The notes beneath the pieces were generated by a model that worked only from the letters and a program-made list of their open reading frames with translations, had not been told where the DNA came from and ran no database searches. From an uncultured Bacteroidales bacterium (GTDB lineage: Bacteria; Bacteroidota; Bacteroidia; Bacteroidales; ML635J-15), in assembly GCA_905233405.1 (NCBI GenBank), contig CAJOEG010000001.1:1-36575 (forward strand): DNA of 36,575 nt. The letters are read 5' to 3'. Of this stretch, positions 17,208 to 26,365 are shown piece after piece (position 1 is the first letter of the stretch; each line of letters opens with the position of its first letter). The translations under genes were made by a program, and so were the position numbers.

Positions 17208-17389
17208 TAGGTGCAGTCGCAAAAGCGGCGAATGAACCCGAAGTGGTTTTGACGAGGAAAACTTGCTCGTTAACCATTTCGTTATCGATATGATTCCGTG
17301 GCTGGTACAACACAATGGATTTAAGATTGCCAGCCATTTTGCCATCAAAATTTTGAGCATTATGCTGTTGTATCTAAAATTTTTTTACT
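17208..17389 (+). other. Spacer with a possible gene remnant running into the 92-bp repeat
   Basis: There is no clear gene here. A protein-like open stretch from the TGA at 17233 reads through SGFDEENLLVNHFVIDMIPW, and from an ATG at 17290 a 40-codon frame reads MIPWLVQHNGFKIASHFAIK. It then passes into the 92-bp repeat and stops at 17410. It could be the 3' part of a gene cut by the repeat, or chance. Confidence 0.25.
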
Positions 17390-17481
17390 TTTCCTCTAAA
17401 GAAAAATTATAATATATTGACTATCAACGCCAAATTTTCTTTATTATACTGGCATAAAAATCAATAATTTTTATGTAAGTT
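17390..17481. mobile_element. 92-bp perfect repeat element, copy 2
   Basis: Identical over 92 bp to 8862-8953, and 8,528 bp away in the same orientation. It sits 70 bp upstream of the start of the 2046-aa adhesin, so it would lie in that gene's promoter or leader region. The left flank (TTTACTT) partly matches copy 1. The right flanks differ directly after the shared GTAAGTT. Confidence 0.75.
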
Positions 17482-17536
17482 GCATAGAATTGTAAAAATG
17501 TGAATGTATTTATGTTGAGTTTTATGAATATTAAAC

Positions 17537-17542
17537 AGGAGG
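17537..17542 (+). promoter_or_regulatory. Strong Shine-Dalgarno site of the adhesin gene
   Basis: AGGAGG lies 9 bases before the ATG at 17552. Such a full-length site is uncommon in Bacteroidota, and I do not see one at the other genes here. It fixes the start codon choice. Confidence 0.7.
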
Positions 17543-17551
17543 ATTTTTAAA

Positions 17552-20500
17552 ATGAAAAAGTTATTATATTCCATAATTCTGTTGTTGTCAGTGTTGTGCT
17601 TTTCTGTGGATATGCATTCACAAGAAATTGTGGAGATTGGAGATGGTGCCCGTACATCTTATGATTTGCCTATACTCATGGTCTACAATTACTCGTTCAC
17701 ACAGCAGATTTTTAATGTTGAAGATATTGGAATTGCAGGCACAATTTCATCTGTCGGTTTCTATTATGATTATACATCGCCATTCTCTATGTCGGGGATT
17801 CTGATGTATATGATGCATACCGCAAAAAGTGAGTTTGTAGATGGTCGCGATGTTATTGCCCTTGACTCCGCCACATTGGTTTATGATGGAGATTTCGCTG
17901 CTACCGAACCGGGTTGGTTTACTCTCAGTCTTGATACCCCGTTTGAATACAATGGAATAGACAACCTTTTGATTTGTATGTATGATACAACAAATGGGCA
18001 CTATGATAACAATTATAAATTTAGGTGTTCTTATGTTACGAATAAAACGGTTTCTCTTATAATTTATGGTAGTTCTCAAATTCCAGACATCAGCAACATT
18101 GGTATTTTTAATTATGCAGTTACTTGGCAAAATGACATTCAACTTGGCATTACTCCCGCTACAGGACATTGTTTTAGGCCTTCATCTGTTTCGGTAAGTG
18201 ATGTAACAGCTCACGGAGCTTCTGTTTCGTGGACTGCAGAAGACGGTGAATCCGCTTGGCAGATTTGTCTGAATGATGACGAAAACAACCTAATTGATGT
18301 AAATACAAATGCATACGAATTGACAGGCTTAACTTCAGAAACCTTGTATAATGTAAAGGTTCGGGTAAGTTGTGGAAACGGTTCATATAGCAATTGGACT
18401 AGAAATATTTCTTTCACAACTCTTATTTCTTGTTTTAGACCAACAAACTTGGCAGTATCGAACATAGGTGCTACAACGGCAAGCTTATCGTGGTCAGAGG
18501 GTTCGAACGAGACGGCTTGGCAGATTTGTATTAACAACGATGAAGACAGCTTGATTGATATAAATGCGAATTCGTATGATTTGGCAGAATTGACTCCAGA
18601 AACCACTTATAATGTTAAGGTACGTGCAAATTGTGCAGAAGAAGGGTATAGCAACTGGACAAGCAATGTGTCCTTTACAACTATTCCGCTTTGTCCTGTT
18701 CCAACTGGACTGTCTGTAACTAGAGGTAAGACTACTGCATTTGTAACTTGGGAGGCTGGTGGAAATGAAACCGAATGGCAGATTTGCCTTAACGATGACG
18801 AAGAAAATATTATTGATGTTGATTCTAATGAATACACTTTTACCGGTCTTTCGTTAAGTACCAACTATAGGGTAAAGGTTCGCGCAAACTGCGATGCAGA
18901 TGGATACAGCAATTGGACAAGCAATTGGTACTTTGCTACTCTTTCCAATTGTCCGCCACCAGAAAATTTTACATGTTCACCTTCCGTATATTCGGCAACA
19001 TTATCGTGGACTCCTGCTTATGACGAAACTATGTGGAATATATGTTACAAGGCAACTTCGGCTGACCATTATACATGTGTAAACGGGATAACTTCTACTA
19101 CATACACACTTACAGGGCTTAATAGTGGTACGGATTATTTTGTAGAGATTCAATCCAACTGTGATTCTGACTGGACAGCAGCGTGGAGAACATTAGAATT
19201 TTCCACAAAATATGGGATTCCATTCGTCGAGGATTTTGCAACATCTATTCCCGATTGGTCAAAACGTCAGGGACTTCTTTCTAGTGTAATGGACGGGGGC
19301 TATTTCACTTCCACGTCTAGCAGCGGATGGGGATTGTCGTCATCTAATGGAGTGTTCGATAAGCATGCCATTGTTAATCTATGGGGAAATTCTCGCAAAG
19401 AATGGTTGATAACTCCGAATATTGTTATGGACGATTGCGTGCAGCTTTCTTTTGATTTGGCTCTGACACAATATTCGGGGACTTTGCCGCCAGTTGACAC
19501 AACTCAGCAGTTGGATGATAAGTTTGCTGTCCTTATCAGTACCGACAATGGTGCAACTTGGACTATTCTCCGCCAGTACGACAATGCTGGTTCCGAGTAT
19601 GTGTATAATAACATTGCCACCGCAGGCGAAACGGTTGCCATCAGTCTGACGGACTATAGTGCAGACTATGTTAAGATTGCATTTTATGGAGAGTCAACTG
19701 TGGCAGGTGGCGATGTTAATATTCATATCGACAATGTAAGGCTCGATTATATAAAGCCATTGAATTTGACTGTCTCGAATATTACCACTGCTACTGCCGA
19801 TGTCGCCTGGACTGGCGATCAGGGTGTGGAGTGGGAACTGAAATATGGTGTTCACGGATTTGATGTCGAAACAGAAGGCACATTGGTGGATAATATTACA
19901 CAAAATTCGTATTTAATTGCAGGCCTTTCCGTTAATGCATACTACGATGTTTATGTGAAGACAGCTTGTGGTGATAGTCATAATATTGATTGGGAGATGA
20001 TATCGTTTAGAACCGATTGTGGCATTCAGGCAATTCCATATATTGAAACTTTCGAGGATTTTTATGAAAATAGGGTTAGAGTTTTTCCTTCTTGCTGGCA
20101 GCGTATTGTCGAAAGCAGCATAGGGGGCTACATATATCCAATCGCTATACCAGATCAGTATGGGTTCACTCAATATGCGCATTCGGGTTTGGAATACTTG
20201 TATATGCACACCTCAAACAATAATCCGCAAAATGTTATATCATTGCCAGAGATGTCGGATATTAATACCTTGATGATTTCGTTCTGGGCAAGGTATAACG
20301 ATTCTATTCCTGAGAATTTTCAGATTGGATATGTTGCGAACGGAGAATTTACACCTTTGGAGTCGGTTGCTTTGACAAATTCGTATAGGCAATATGCTGT
20401 ACCTCTGAATGGTGCGCCTATTGATGTAGATAGGATTGCTATTCGCTTGTATAGTATGGACAAGTCAGGTGTGTATATTGACGATATTGAGGTCATGCCT

Positions 20501-23500
20501 TTACAATCTTGTCTGCGTCCAACTAATATAACAGTATCAAGTGTTACTAACAATTCTGCATATATCACTTGGACACCAGTTGGAAACGAGACCGCTTGGC
20601 AATACACACTGGACAATGGTGTCACTTGGAACGACTTTGCAAGTGCGCCAACTGGCACAACAACAAAGGAAGCCACTATCGTAGGTCTAACAGCAGATAC
20701 TGATTACTCTTTAAAACTAAGGTCCTATTGTAGCGATAGCGACCAAAGTATGGCAAGTTCGGTAGTTGATTTTTTTACAGCGCCATGCGAGACAGAAGAT
20801 ATGTGCGAAATAGGCTATTCTTTATTCGATAGCTATGGTATTGGTTGGTATGGTTCTGCAATCAAAGTGGAGGATATTGAAACAGGAAGGGTTATGTCTA
20901 TTTTAACCATGCCAGCAGACACTTTTGCGACTGGCACAATTCCTGTATGCCACGGCAGGGGAATTAGATTTAGTTGGTTGGGTGTAAGATGCGATCCGGA
21001 TTTGTCATATACAATAACAGATGTCAATGGATATGAATTATTTACTGGGCGTAATGATTCTCAAACACCATTTTCGTATATTGTTGATTGTACAATACCC
21101 GATTGCCCTAGACCTAGGAATTTGTCAGTTTCTAACGTTACAGATCATTCTGCAACGGTTACATGGACACCTTTTGGTAGCGAAACTGCTTGGCAATATA
21201 CAATGGATGATGGCATAACTTGGAACGATTTTGCAAATGCTCCCGTAGGAACGACAACAAAGTCATACACATTTACAGAGCTTGATGCTGCTACCGGCTA
21301 CACTGTGAAAATTCGCGCATACTGTAGCGACAGCGACCAAAGTGAAGCAAGTCCCGAAGTCTCATTCTATACTGATATATGTGGTGATGATGAAATGTGC
21401 GAAATAAGTTATTCCCTGTCCGACAGTTATGGCGATGGTTGGAACGATGCGGCTATCAATGTGGTAGATGTTGAGACGGGAAGAGTTTTGGCTGCCTTGA
21501 CTATGGAAAGAGATGTTAGCAATATAACTGGCACACTTCAGGTTTGCGACGGCAGGGAAATCAGTCTAGTTTGGGTATCTGGCTCTTTTGATAGCGAATG
21601 TTCGTATGCCGTATATGATGTAAATGGCGATGAAATTACATCTGGTAGCGGTGCTATGGCAACAGTTAACTATATGGTTGATTGCCATTGTATGCGTCCT
21701 TCGAATTTGAGTGCTTATAATAATACGGGTTATTCTGCAACCATTAGATGGACAGCAGGTGGCAGCGAAATCGCTTGGCAAGTTTGCATAGACGATAATG
21801 AAGATGAGATTATTGATGTTTCCGAACCTTTATACGCAATGGACAACCTTGTTCCAACAACAGTATATAATGTAAAGGTAAGAGCAATTTGTGGTGATGG
21901 CATATATAGCAACTGGACAAGAAATTACTCTTTTGTGGCAGCATGTATAGCACCTACTAATCTTGCTCTTTCCAACATAGGTATGACATCAGCAACTATT
22001 ACTTGGGATGCAGGAAATGATGAAAGTATGTGGCAACTTGACTTAAATGGCAACCACGACAGCATTATTGATGTATATGATAACGAATACACGTTCACAG
22101 GACTTACACGAAATACCCCTTATAGTGTATGGGTGAGGGCAAATTGTGACGAAAATGTTCATAGCGTGTGGAAGGTAAAGTCATTTAGAACTCTTGCTGG
22201 ATGTCCAGGTCCTGCTAATCTTACAGCATCAATCGTTGATACTACTTATGCAATAATCACATGGTCTGCTAGTGTGGATGTTACATCATGGTTGGTCTAT
22301 ATAAACTACGATTTTGAAAACCCCATTGAAGTTGATGATCCTACATATACGCTTACAAATCTTACAGAAGGAACGGAGTATGAAGTGTGGGTGCGTTCAA
22401 ATTGCGGTTCGGAACAAGGTGGGTTTAGTATGGTAACATTTACTACTCTTGCTGATTGCTATGCTCCGGATGATATTTATGTAGAGGCAAATGCCAGTTC
22501 TGCAAATGTAAGTTGGGAGGGTACCAGCGATAGTTATATATTAAGATATAGAGCAGCAGAAATAAACGGCTCATATTATACCGATTTCGAGGATTTGTAT
22601 AATAGTGATGGGCAGTCAACAATTGATAATGATGGCGATGGATATTGTTGGACTTCATTTATAAACGGAATGATGGATAGCCATTCGGGAACGGGTTGTG
22701 TGTCATCGTTGAGTTGTCCGCCATATGAAGATTCTCCAGTTGTACAAGACAATTGGTTCGTGTCTCCACGACTTGCTTTAAATGGAACTTTTAAAATATG
22801 GGTAAAGTCTCAAAATATTTCTTCTTCTGATGAGCATTTTGGCATATATGTCTCAACAACGGGCAGGTGGTCGGTATCAGATTTTAATACGCAGGTATTG
22901 CCCGAAACTGTTGCTACTGATGAATATATGGAGTACAGTGTAGACTTGAATTCATATAACTGGCATTTGGGTTATATTGCAATCCGCCATTATAATAGTT
23001 CAGGTTCAGGGCGTTTAAATATAGATGATTTTGAGATAGAAGGAGAAAATGTTCCTGCTGGAGAATGGGTGGAAGTTGAGACGACGGAGACATCGTATGA
23101 AATAACTGGCTTGGAGCAGGGTGTTGAATATGATGTACAGATTATGGGTATTTGTGGAGATAAGCATAGTATATGGAGTCGCAACATTACGTTACAAACA
23201 CTCTCAATATCTGCAACGGCAGGGGAGCATGGGGCAATTAATCCAAGTGGCATAATTACCTTTAATCGGGGTGAAGACCAGATGTTCAGCATAACACCAG
23301 ACGAAGGCTACTGCATTGAAAATGTAATGGTTGATGGTGTATCGGTAATGGCAGACCTTGAAAACAATACTTACACTTTTACCAATGTGACCGAAGACCA
23401 TACTATTCACGCCACATTTGAATCGATTGTTTCGGTTGATATGACAGAAGAACCTTCAATGTCAATCCATCCGAACCCGAACAGCGGTATGTTTAGCATA

Positions 23501-23692
23501 GTTTTCAATGGTATCGAAGGCAATGCAACCTACCAACTCATCAATGCTAAAGGCGCTGTTGTTGAAACTCGCGACATAAATGTGATGAACGGTGCAACGA
23601 TGAATTTCAATCACAATCTTACTGCAGGCACTTACTTCGTAAGAATTATCTGTGGAGAAAAGGTGTATATTGAGCAGATAGTAGTTGAATAG
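17552..23692 (+). CDS. Giant secreted adhesin with FN3 repeats and T9SS type A sorting domain
   Basis: This intact 2046-aa protein has a signal peptide at 1-23 (LLYSIILLLSVLCFS). An N-terminal beta domain fills about 25-205, with SFTQQIFNVEDIG. FN3 repeats begin near 206, 293, 380, 466, 735, 986, 1184, 1379, 1464, 1550 and 1635, mostly with a C-x-x-P-x-N start. Cleaved-adhesin/MAM-like modules lie near 553-735, 823-985 and 1673-1830. Two domains with CEI-x-YSL and a DSYG-x-GW motif lie near 1078 and 1277. A divergent InlB B-repeat-like segment (GEHGAINPSGIITF) spans about 1885-1955. The T9SS sorting domain covers about 1960-2046 (SIHPNPNSGMFSI, GTYFVRI, EQIVVE). It is expected at the cell surface or released, likely in adhesion. 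The gene is monocistronic, with a hairpin and T-run after the stop. Confidence 0.92.
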   Translation: MKKLLYSIILLLSVLCFSVDMHSQEIVEIGDGARTSYDLPILMVYNYSFTQQIFNVEDIGIAGTISSVGFYYDYTSPFSMSGILMYMMHTAKSEFVDGRDVIALDSATLVYDGDFAATEPGWFTLSLDTPFEYNGIDNLLICMYDTTNGHYDNNYKFRCSYVTNKTVSLIIYGSSQIPDISNIGIFNYAVTWQNDIQLGITPATGHCFRPSSVSVSDVTAHGASVSWTAEDGESAWQICLNDDENNLIDVNTNAYELTGLTSETLYNVKVRVSCGNGSYSNWTRNISFTTLISCFRPTNLAVSNIGATTASLSWSEGSNETAWQICINNDEDSLIDINANSYDLAELTPETTYNVKVRANCAEEGYSNWTSNVSFTTIPLCPVPTGLSVTRGKTTAFVTWEAGGNETEWQICLNDDEENIIDVDSNEYTFTGLSLSTNYRVKVRANCDADGYSNWTSNWYFATLSNCPPPENFTCSPSVYSATLSWTPAYDETMWNICYKATSADHYTCVNGITSTTYTLTGLNSGTDYFVEIQSNCDSDWTAAWRTLEFSTKYGIPFVEDFATSIPDWSKRQGLLSSVMDGGYFTSTSSSGWGLSSSNGVFDKHAIVNLWGNSRKEWLITPNIVMDDCVQLSFDLALTQYSGTLPPVDTTQQLDDKFAVLISTDNGATWTILRQYDNAGSEYVYNNIATAGETVAISLTDYSADYVKIAFYGESTVAGGDVNIHIDNVRLDYIKPLNLTVSNITTATADVAWTGDQGVEWELKYGVHGFDVETEGTLVDNITQNSYLIAGLSVNAYYDVYVKTACGDSHNIDWEMISFRTDCGIQAIPYIETFEDFYENRVRVFPSCWQRIVESSIGGYIYPIAIPDQYGFTQYAHSGLEYLYMHTSNNNPQNVISLPEMSDINTLMISFWARYNDSIPENFQIGYVANGEFTPLESVALTNSYRQYAVPLNGAPIDVDRIAIRLYSMDKSGVYIDDIEVMPLQSCLRPTNITVSSVTNNSAYITWTPVGNETAWQYTLDNGVTWNDFASAPTGTTTKEATIVGLTADTDYSLKLRSYCSDSDQSMASSVVDFFTAPCETEDMCEIGYSLFDSYGIGWYGSAIKVEDIETGRVMSILTMPADTFATGTIPVCHGRGIRFSWLGVRCDPDLSYTITDVNGYELFTGRNDSQTPFSYIVDCTIPDCPRPRNLSVSNVTDHSATVTWTPFGSETAWQYTMDDGITWNDFANAPVGTTTKSYTFTELDAATGYTVKIRAYCSDSDQSEASPEVSFYTDICGDDEMCEISYSLSDSYGDGWNDAAINVVDVETGRVLAALTMERDVSNITGTLQVCDGREISLVWVSGSFDSECSYAVYDVNGDEITSGSGAMATVNYMVDCHCMRPSNLSAYNNTGYSATIRWTAGGSEIAWQVCIDDNEDEIIDVSEPLYAMDNLVPTTVYNVKVRAICGDGIYSNWTRNYSFVAACIAPTNLALSNIGMTSATITWDAGNDESMWQLDLNGNHDSIIDVYDNEYTFTGLTRNTPYSVWVRANCDENVHSVWKVKSFRTLAGCPGPANLTASIVDTTYAIITWSASVDVTSWLVYINYDFENPIEVDDPTYTLTNLTEGTEYEVWVRSNCGSEQGGFSMVTFTTLADCYAPDDIYVEANASSANVSWEGTSDSYILRYRAAEINGSYYTDFEDLYNSDGQSTIDNDGDGYCWTSFINGMMDSHSGTGCVSSLSCPPYEDSPVVQDNWFVSPRLALNGTFKIWVKSQNISSSDEHFGIYVSTTGRWSVSDFNTQVLPETVATDEYMEYSVDLNSYNWHLGYIAIRHYNSSGSGRLNIDDFEIEGENVPAGEWVEVETTETSYEITGLEQGVEYDVQIMGICGDKHSIWSRNITLQTLSISATAGEHGAINPSGIITFNRGEDQMFSITPDEGYCIENVMVDGVSVMADLENNTYTFTNVTEDHTIHATFESIVSVDMTEEPSMSIHPNPNSGMFSIVFNGIEGNATYQLINAKGAVVETRDINVMNGATMNFNHNLTAGTYFVRIICGEKVYIEQIVVE

Positions 23693-23755
23693 GCGAAAAG
23701 GCAGAAAGAAGACCAGTCCAGCAGTCTGTTAGACTGTTAGCCTTTTAGCCTTTTT
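23693..23755 (+). terminator. Probable terminator of the adhesin gene
   Basis: Right after the stop, GCGAAAAGGC (23693-23702) can pair with GCCTTTTAGC (23740-23749; one mismatch in ten). A small AGTCT-GTT-AGACT hairpin lies inside, and T5 follows at 23751-23755 on the plus strand. Confidence 0.6.
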
Positions 23756-23820
23756 CCCCATTCCTTTGCATCTTGTCAGATAAAATCGTCAATCGTACTT
23801 CGTAAGTCGTAAATAAGTTT

Positions 23821-23828
23821 TATTTTTG
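23821..23828 (+). promoter_or_regulatory. Bacteroidota -7 promoter element of the synthetase operon
   Basis: TATTTTTG matches TAnnTTTG 21 bp before the ATG at 23850. It overlaps a TTG that would otherwise be read as an upstream start, which argues for the ATG. The -33 region is weak (TTCG). Confidence 0.5.
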
Positions 23829-23849
23829 CCTAAACTTTTTTCAAAGTAT

Positions 23850-24935
23850 ATGGAATACGAGTTGGATTTACATTGCCAGATGATTCTGGACGAATATCGC
23901 GAGAATCGGCAGGTTTTTGAAAAGATGGAAGAAATCGTGCGTACGCAACTCGAAAAGTGCGTAGCCGACAACAACATATATGTTAACGCTATAGAAGCGC
24001 GAATAAAGGCAGAAAAGAGCCTTGCCGGTAAGCTTGAGCTTAAAGGGCACAAGTACAAAACACTCTCTGATATTACAGACATATTGGGAACTCGCGTCAT
24101 TACCTTCTATTCCGAGGAAGTTGACAAGATTTCGGCTCTCATCGACAAGATTTTCGAGGTTGATTGGGAAAATTCAGTCGATAAGCGAAAAGCACTCGAT
24201 CTTGACCGATTCGGATATATGTCGCTGCATTTCATCTGCCGTATTCCAAAGTCGCTTTACTACGATGCAGAGCATCCCGAAATAAACGATTTCCGTTTCG
24301 AAATCCAGATGCGCACCGCCTTGCAGCACGTTTGGGCAACAATGTACCACGACACCGGCTACAAGTCGGGAATCGAAGTGCCGAAGGAGCACCTGCGCAA
24401 TATGAACCGCCTTGCAGGTATGCTTGAACTTGCCGACGAGCAGTTCAGCCGCATTCGCAAGGAAATCAACGATTACCGCCGCAATGTGCAGTCGCTTGTT
24501 GCCGACGGCAACTTCGACGAGGTGCCACTCGACAGCGACACATTCCGCAGTTATCTTACGATGAAGCCGTTCAAGAAACTAATCGACAAGATTGCAACAA
24601 TAAATCAGGCCGAAGTCTATGAGGATAACCTTATGCGTTATGTAACTACGCTGCTGAAGATGAATTTCCGCACACTTGGCGACTTACAGCGGCTCATCAA
24701 GGATTGCAGCGACGACGCCTACAAGCTTGCTCTTCATCAGCTTTCCTCGACCGACCTTGACATTCTGGCATTGTCGGTGGCATTGCAGAACCTTTGTCTG
24801 GTTTACATTATAAAGAAAGGTGGCGGCGAAGTAGGTCTGCGTATGTTTTACGATGCAGTTTTCGGACAGTCGGCATATAATGAAGAACGCGCTCATCGTA
24901 CCTTTGAGCAAATTTCAAAGATTAACATAAAGTAA
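23850..24935 (+). CDS. RelA/SpoT-family alarmone (or tRNA) nucleotidyl pyrophosphotransferase
   Basis: This 361-aa protein has a RelA/SpoT synthetase domain at about 40-215. Motifs seen are RIKAEKSL with basic ATP/GTP-binding residues, SDITDILGTRVITFY, GYMSLHFICR with the guanine-stacking Tyr, and FEIQMRTALQHVWATMYHD with the catalytic Glu151. It lacks the HD, TGS and ACT domains of long RSH enzymes. About 145 residues of helical C-terminal extension are unlike a plain small alarmone synthetase. Family members make (p)ppGpp; some toxic relatives (toxSAS, FaRel-type) make ppApp or pyrophosphorylate tRNA. The gene lies 8 bp upstream of an HD-hydrolase fusion, as in toxSAS-antitoxin pairs. The ATG at 23850 is chosen over the TTG at 23826. 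Confidence 0.85.
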   Translation: MEYELDLHCQMILDEYRENRQVFEKMEEIVRTQLEKCVADNNIYVNAIEARIKAEKSLAGKLELKGHKYKTLSDITDILGTRVITFYSEEVDKISALIDKIFEVDWENSVDKRKALDLDRFGYMSLHFICRIPKSLYYDAEHPEINDFRFEIQMRTALQHVWATMYHDTGYKSGIEVPKEHLRNMNRLAGMLELADEQFSRIRKEINDYRRNVQSLVADGNFDEVPLDSDTFRSYLTMKPFKKLIDKIATINQAEVYEDNLMRYVTTLLKMNFRTLGDLQRLIKDCSDDAYKLALHQLSSTDLDILALSVALQNLCLVYIIKKGGGEVGLRMFYDAVFGQSAYNEERAHRTFEQISKINIK

Positions 24936-24943
24936 ACGAAACA

Positions 24944-26365
24944 ATGGCAAACAAATATATCGACACATCAATCCTCGACAAGGCAATACACTTTGCAATT
25001 GATGCACACGCAAATACCGAACGCAGAGGCAAAGGTTTTCCCTATTCTGTGCATTTGATGGAAGCCGTTGAAATTGCAGCGACTATTACCTCCGACCAAG
25101 AAATACTTGCCGCAGCAGCATTGCACGATACGGTTGAAGACACAGATGTTACTGTTGAGCAGTTGCGCAAGGAATTCGGCGACAGGATTGCTGAACTGGT
25201 CGAATCCGAAAGCGACAAGTTTGCAAACGGCTTTTCGGAGCAAGACAGTTGGATAGATCGTAAAAAGGCAGCTTTGGTAAGGCTCGCCAATGCTCCGTAC
25301 GATGCCAAGATTGTGGCTATGGGCGACAAGTTATCGAATATGCGAGCCATTGCCCGCGACTATGAGAGAATAGGTGACGAACTTTGGAAAATTTTCCACT
25401 CACCCAATGGAAAACCCGACCACGATTGGCGCTACCGCGAACTGGCAGTTGCTCTTTTCGACCTTGCCGGCACACCAACCTACCGCGAATTTGTAACTCT
25501 TCTTGAAAAGACTTTCGGACAGAAGGATTTCGGTGAGCCTGTAAAAATCGACCTTGCCGACTATGAGCGCAGTGGCGAAGGTTTCAATGCAGAAAGTTAC
25601 AACCACAAGGGCGGACATACTATGATAAAACTGTATGCTGAATCGGTATCGCCCGAATTACCTTTGCGTGAACTTCGCACCGCAATGAACGTATTCCGCA
25701 TGGGACTTCTTACGCCTATGCCAGGACGCTTTGTCACAGACGGCAAGAGGTTCGGTTGTGAGTTTAGTCGTGTTGTTGATAAGAAATCGTTTGCAAGGGC
25801 AATATCCGAGAATCCCGACAGTATGAAAAGGTATGCTGCCGAATTTTCACGTATGTGCAAGCAGTTGCATTCTACGGTCTGCAATCCTGCTGTATTCCCG
25901 TCGGCTGTCGATATGTCTTGCAAGGCAGTTGAAAATGCAGAAATTTTTAACGACGACGAGAAGAAAAAAGTTCTCGATTTTGTGAAAAGCGTACCATCGG
26001 CAACGACTTGTCTCCATGGCGACTTGCATATAGGCAATATACTCAGTTCTAGTCTTGGCAATATGTGGATTGACCTCGGTGACTTCTGCTATGGCAATCC
26101 ATTGTTCGACCTTGGTATGACATATTGGGTTTGCAAGTGCAATATGGAGGAGACAACAATGCGACTTTTTCACATAGACAACGAAAAGATGCAGGAGGTC
26201 TGGAAAATATTTGTCTGCGAATACTTTGGAGCCGATACTCCAGAAAAATTTGCCGAAATCGAGAATCGAATTCGTCCGTTTGCCGCACTGAAGATGCTGT
26301 ATTTCGGAATTGTAGATAGCCATAAGGATTTTATAAGGGAAAGTCTGTTGAAAGATCGGGTGTAA
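24944..26365 (+). CDS. Fusion of MESH1/SpoT-like HD hydrolase with APH-like kinase domain
   Basis: This 473-aa protein has two enzymatic domains. The N-terminal part (1-175) is an alarmone-hydrolase HD domain with His37 (YSVHLMEA), the HDTVEDT motif (His61, Asp62, Glu65, Asp66) and MGDKLSNMR with Asp128 and Asn132. This matches the Mn-dependent SpoT/MESH1 active site. The C-terminal part (about 205-473) is an aminoglycoside/choline-kinase-like fold. It has a glycine-containing N-lobe (GEGFNAESY), Lys229 in MIKLY, the catalytic loop CLHGDLHIGNIL (His358, Asp360, Asn365) and a metal site WIDLGDF near 376-381, like the family called TIGR02172. It directly follows the synthetase gene, so it probably reverses the latter's product or modification. 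The kinase substrate is unknown. Confidence 0.85.
   Translation: MANKYIDTSILDKAIHFAIDAHANTERRGKGFPYSVHLMEAVEIAATITSDQEILAAAALHDTVEDTDVTVEQLRKEFGDRIAELVESESDKFANGFSEQDSWIDRKKAALVRLANAPYDAKIVAMGDKLSNMRAIARDYERIGDELWKIFHSPNGKPDHDWRYRELAVALFDLAGTPTYREFVTLLEKTFGQKDFGEPVKIDLADYERSGEGFNAESYNHKGGHTMIKLYAESVSPELPLRELRTAMNVFRMGLLTPMPGRFVTDGKRFGCEFSRVVDKKSFARAISENPDSMKRYAAEFSRMCKQLHSTVCNPAVFPSAVDMSCKAVENAEIFNDDEKKKVLDFVKSVPSATTCLHGDLHIGNILSSSLGNMWIDLGDFCYGNPLFDLGMTYWVCKCNMEETTMRLFHIDNEKMQEVWKIFVCEYFGADTPEKFAEIENRIRPFAALKMLYFGIVDSHKDFIRESLLKDRV

Noticed and set aside
17407..17462. Sigma-70-like TTGACT and TATTAT inside the 92-bp repeat
   Set aside because: Spacing is 19 bp and Bacteroidota use a different consensus. 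Kept only as an unproven possibility that the repeat carries a promoter.
23826..23849. Upstream TTG start for the synthetase gene, adding eight residues
   Set aside because: The TTG lies inside a TATTTTTG promoter element, and the ATG at 23850 gives a normal N-terminus.
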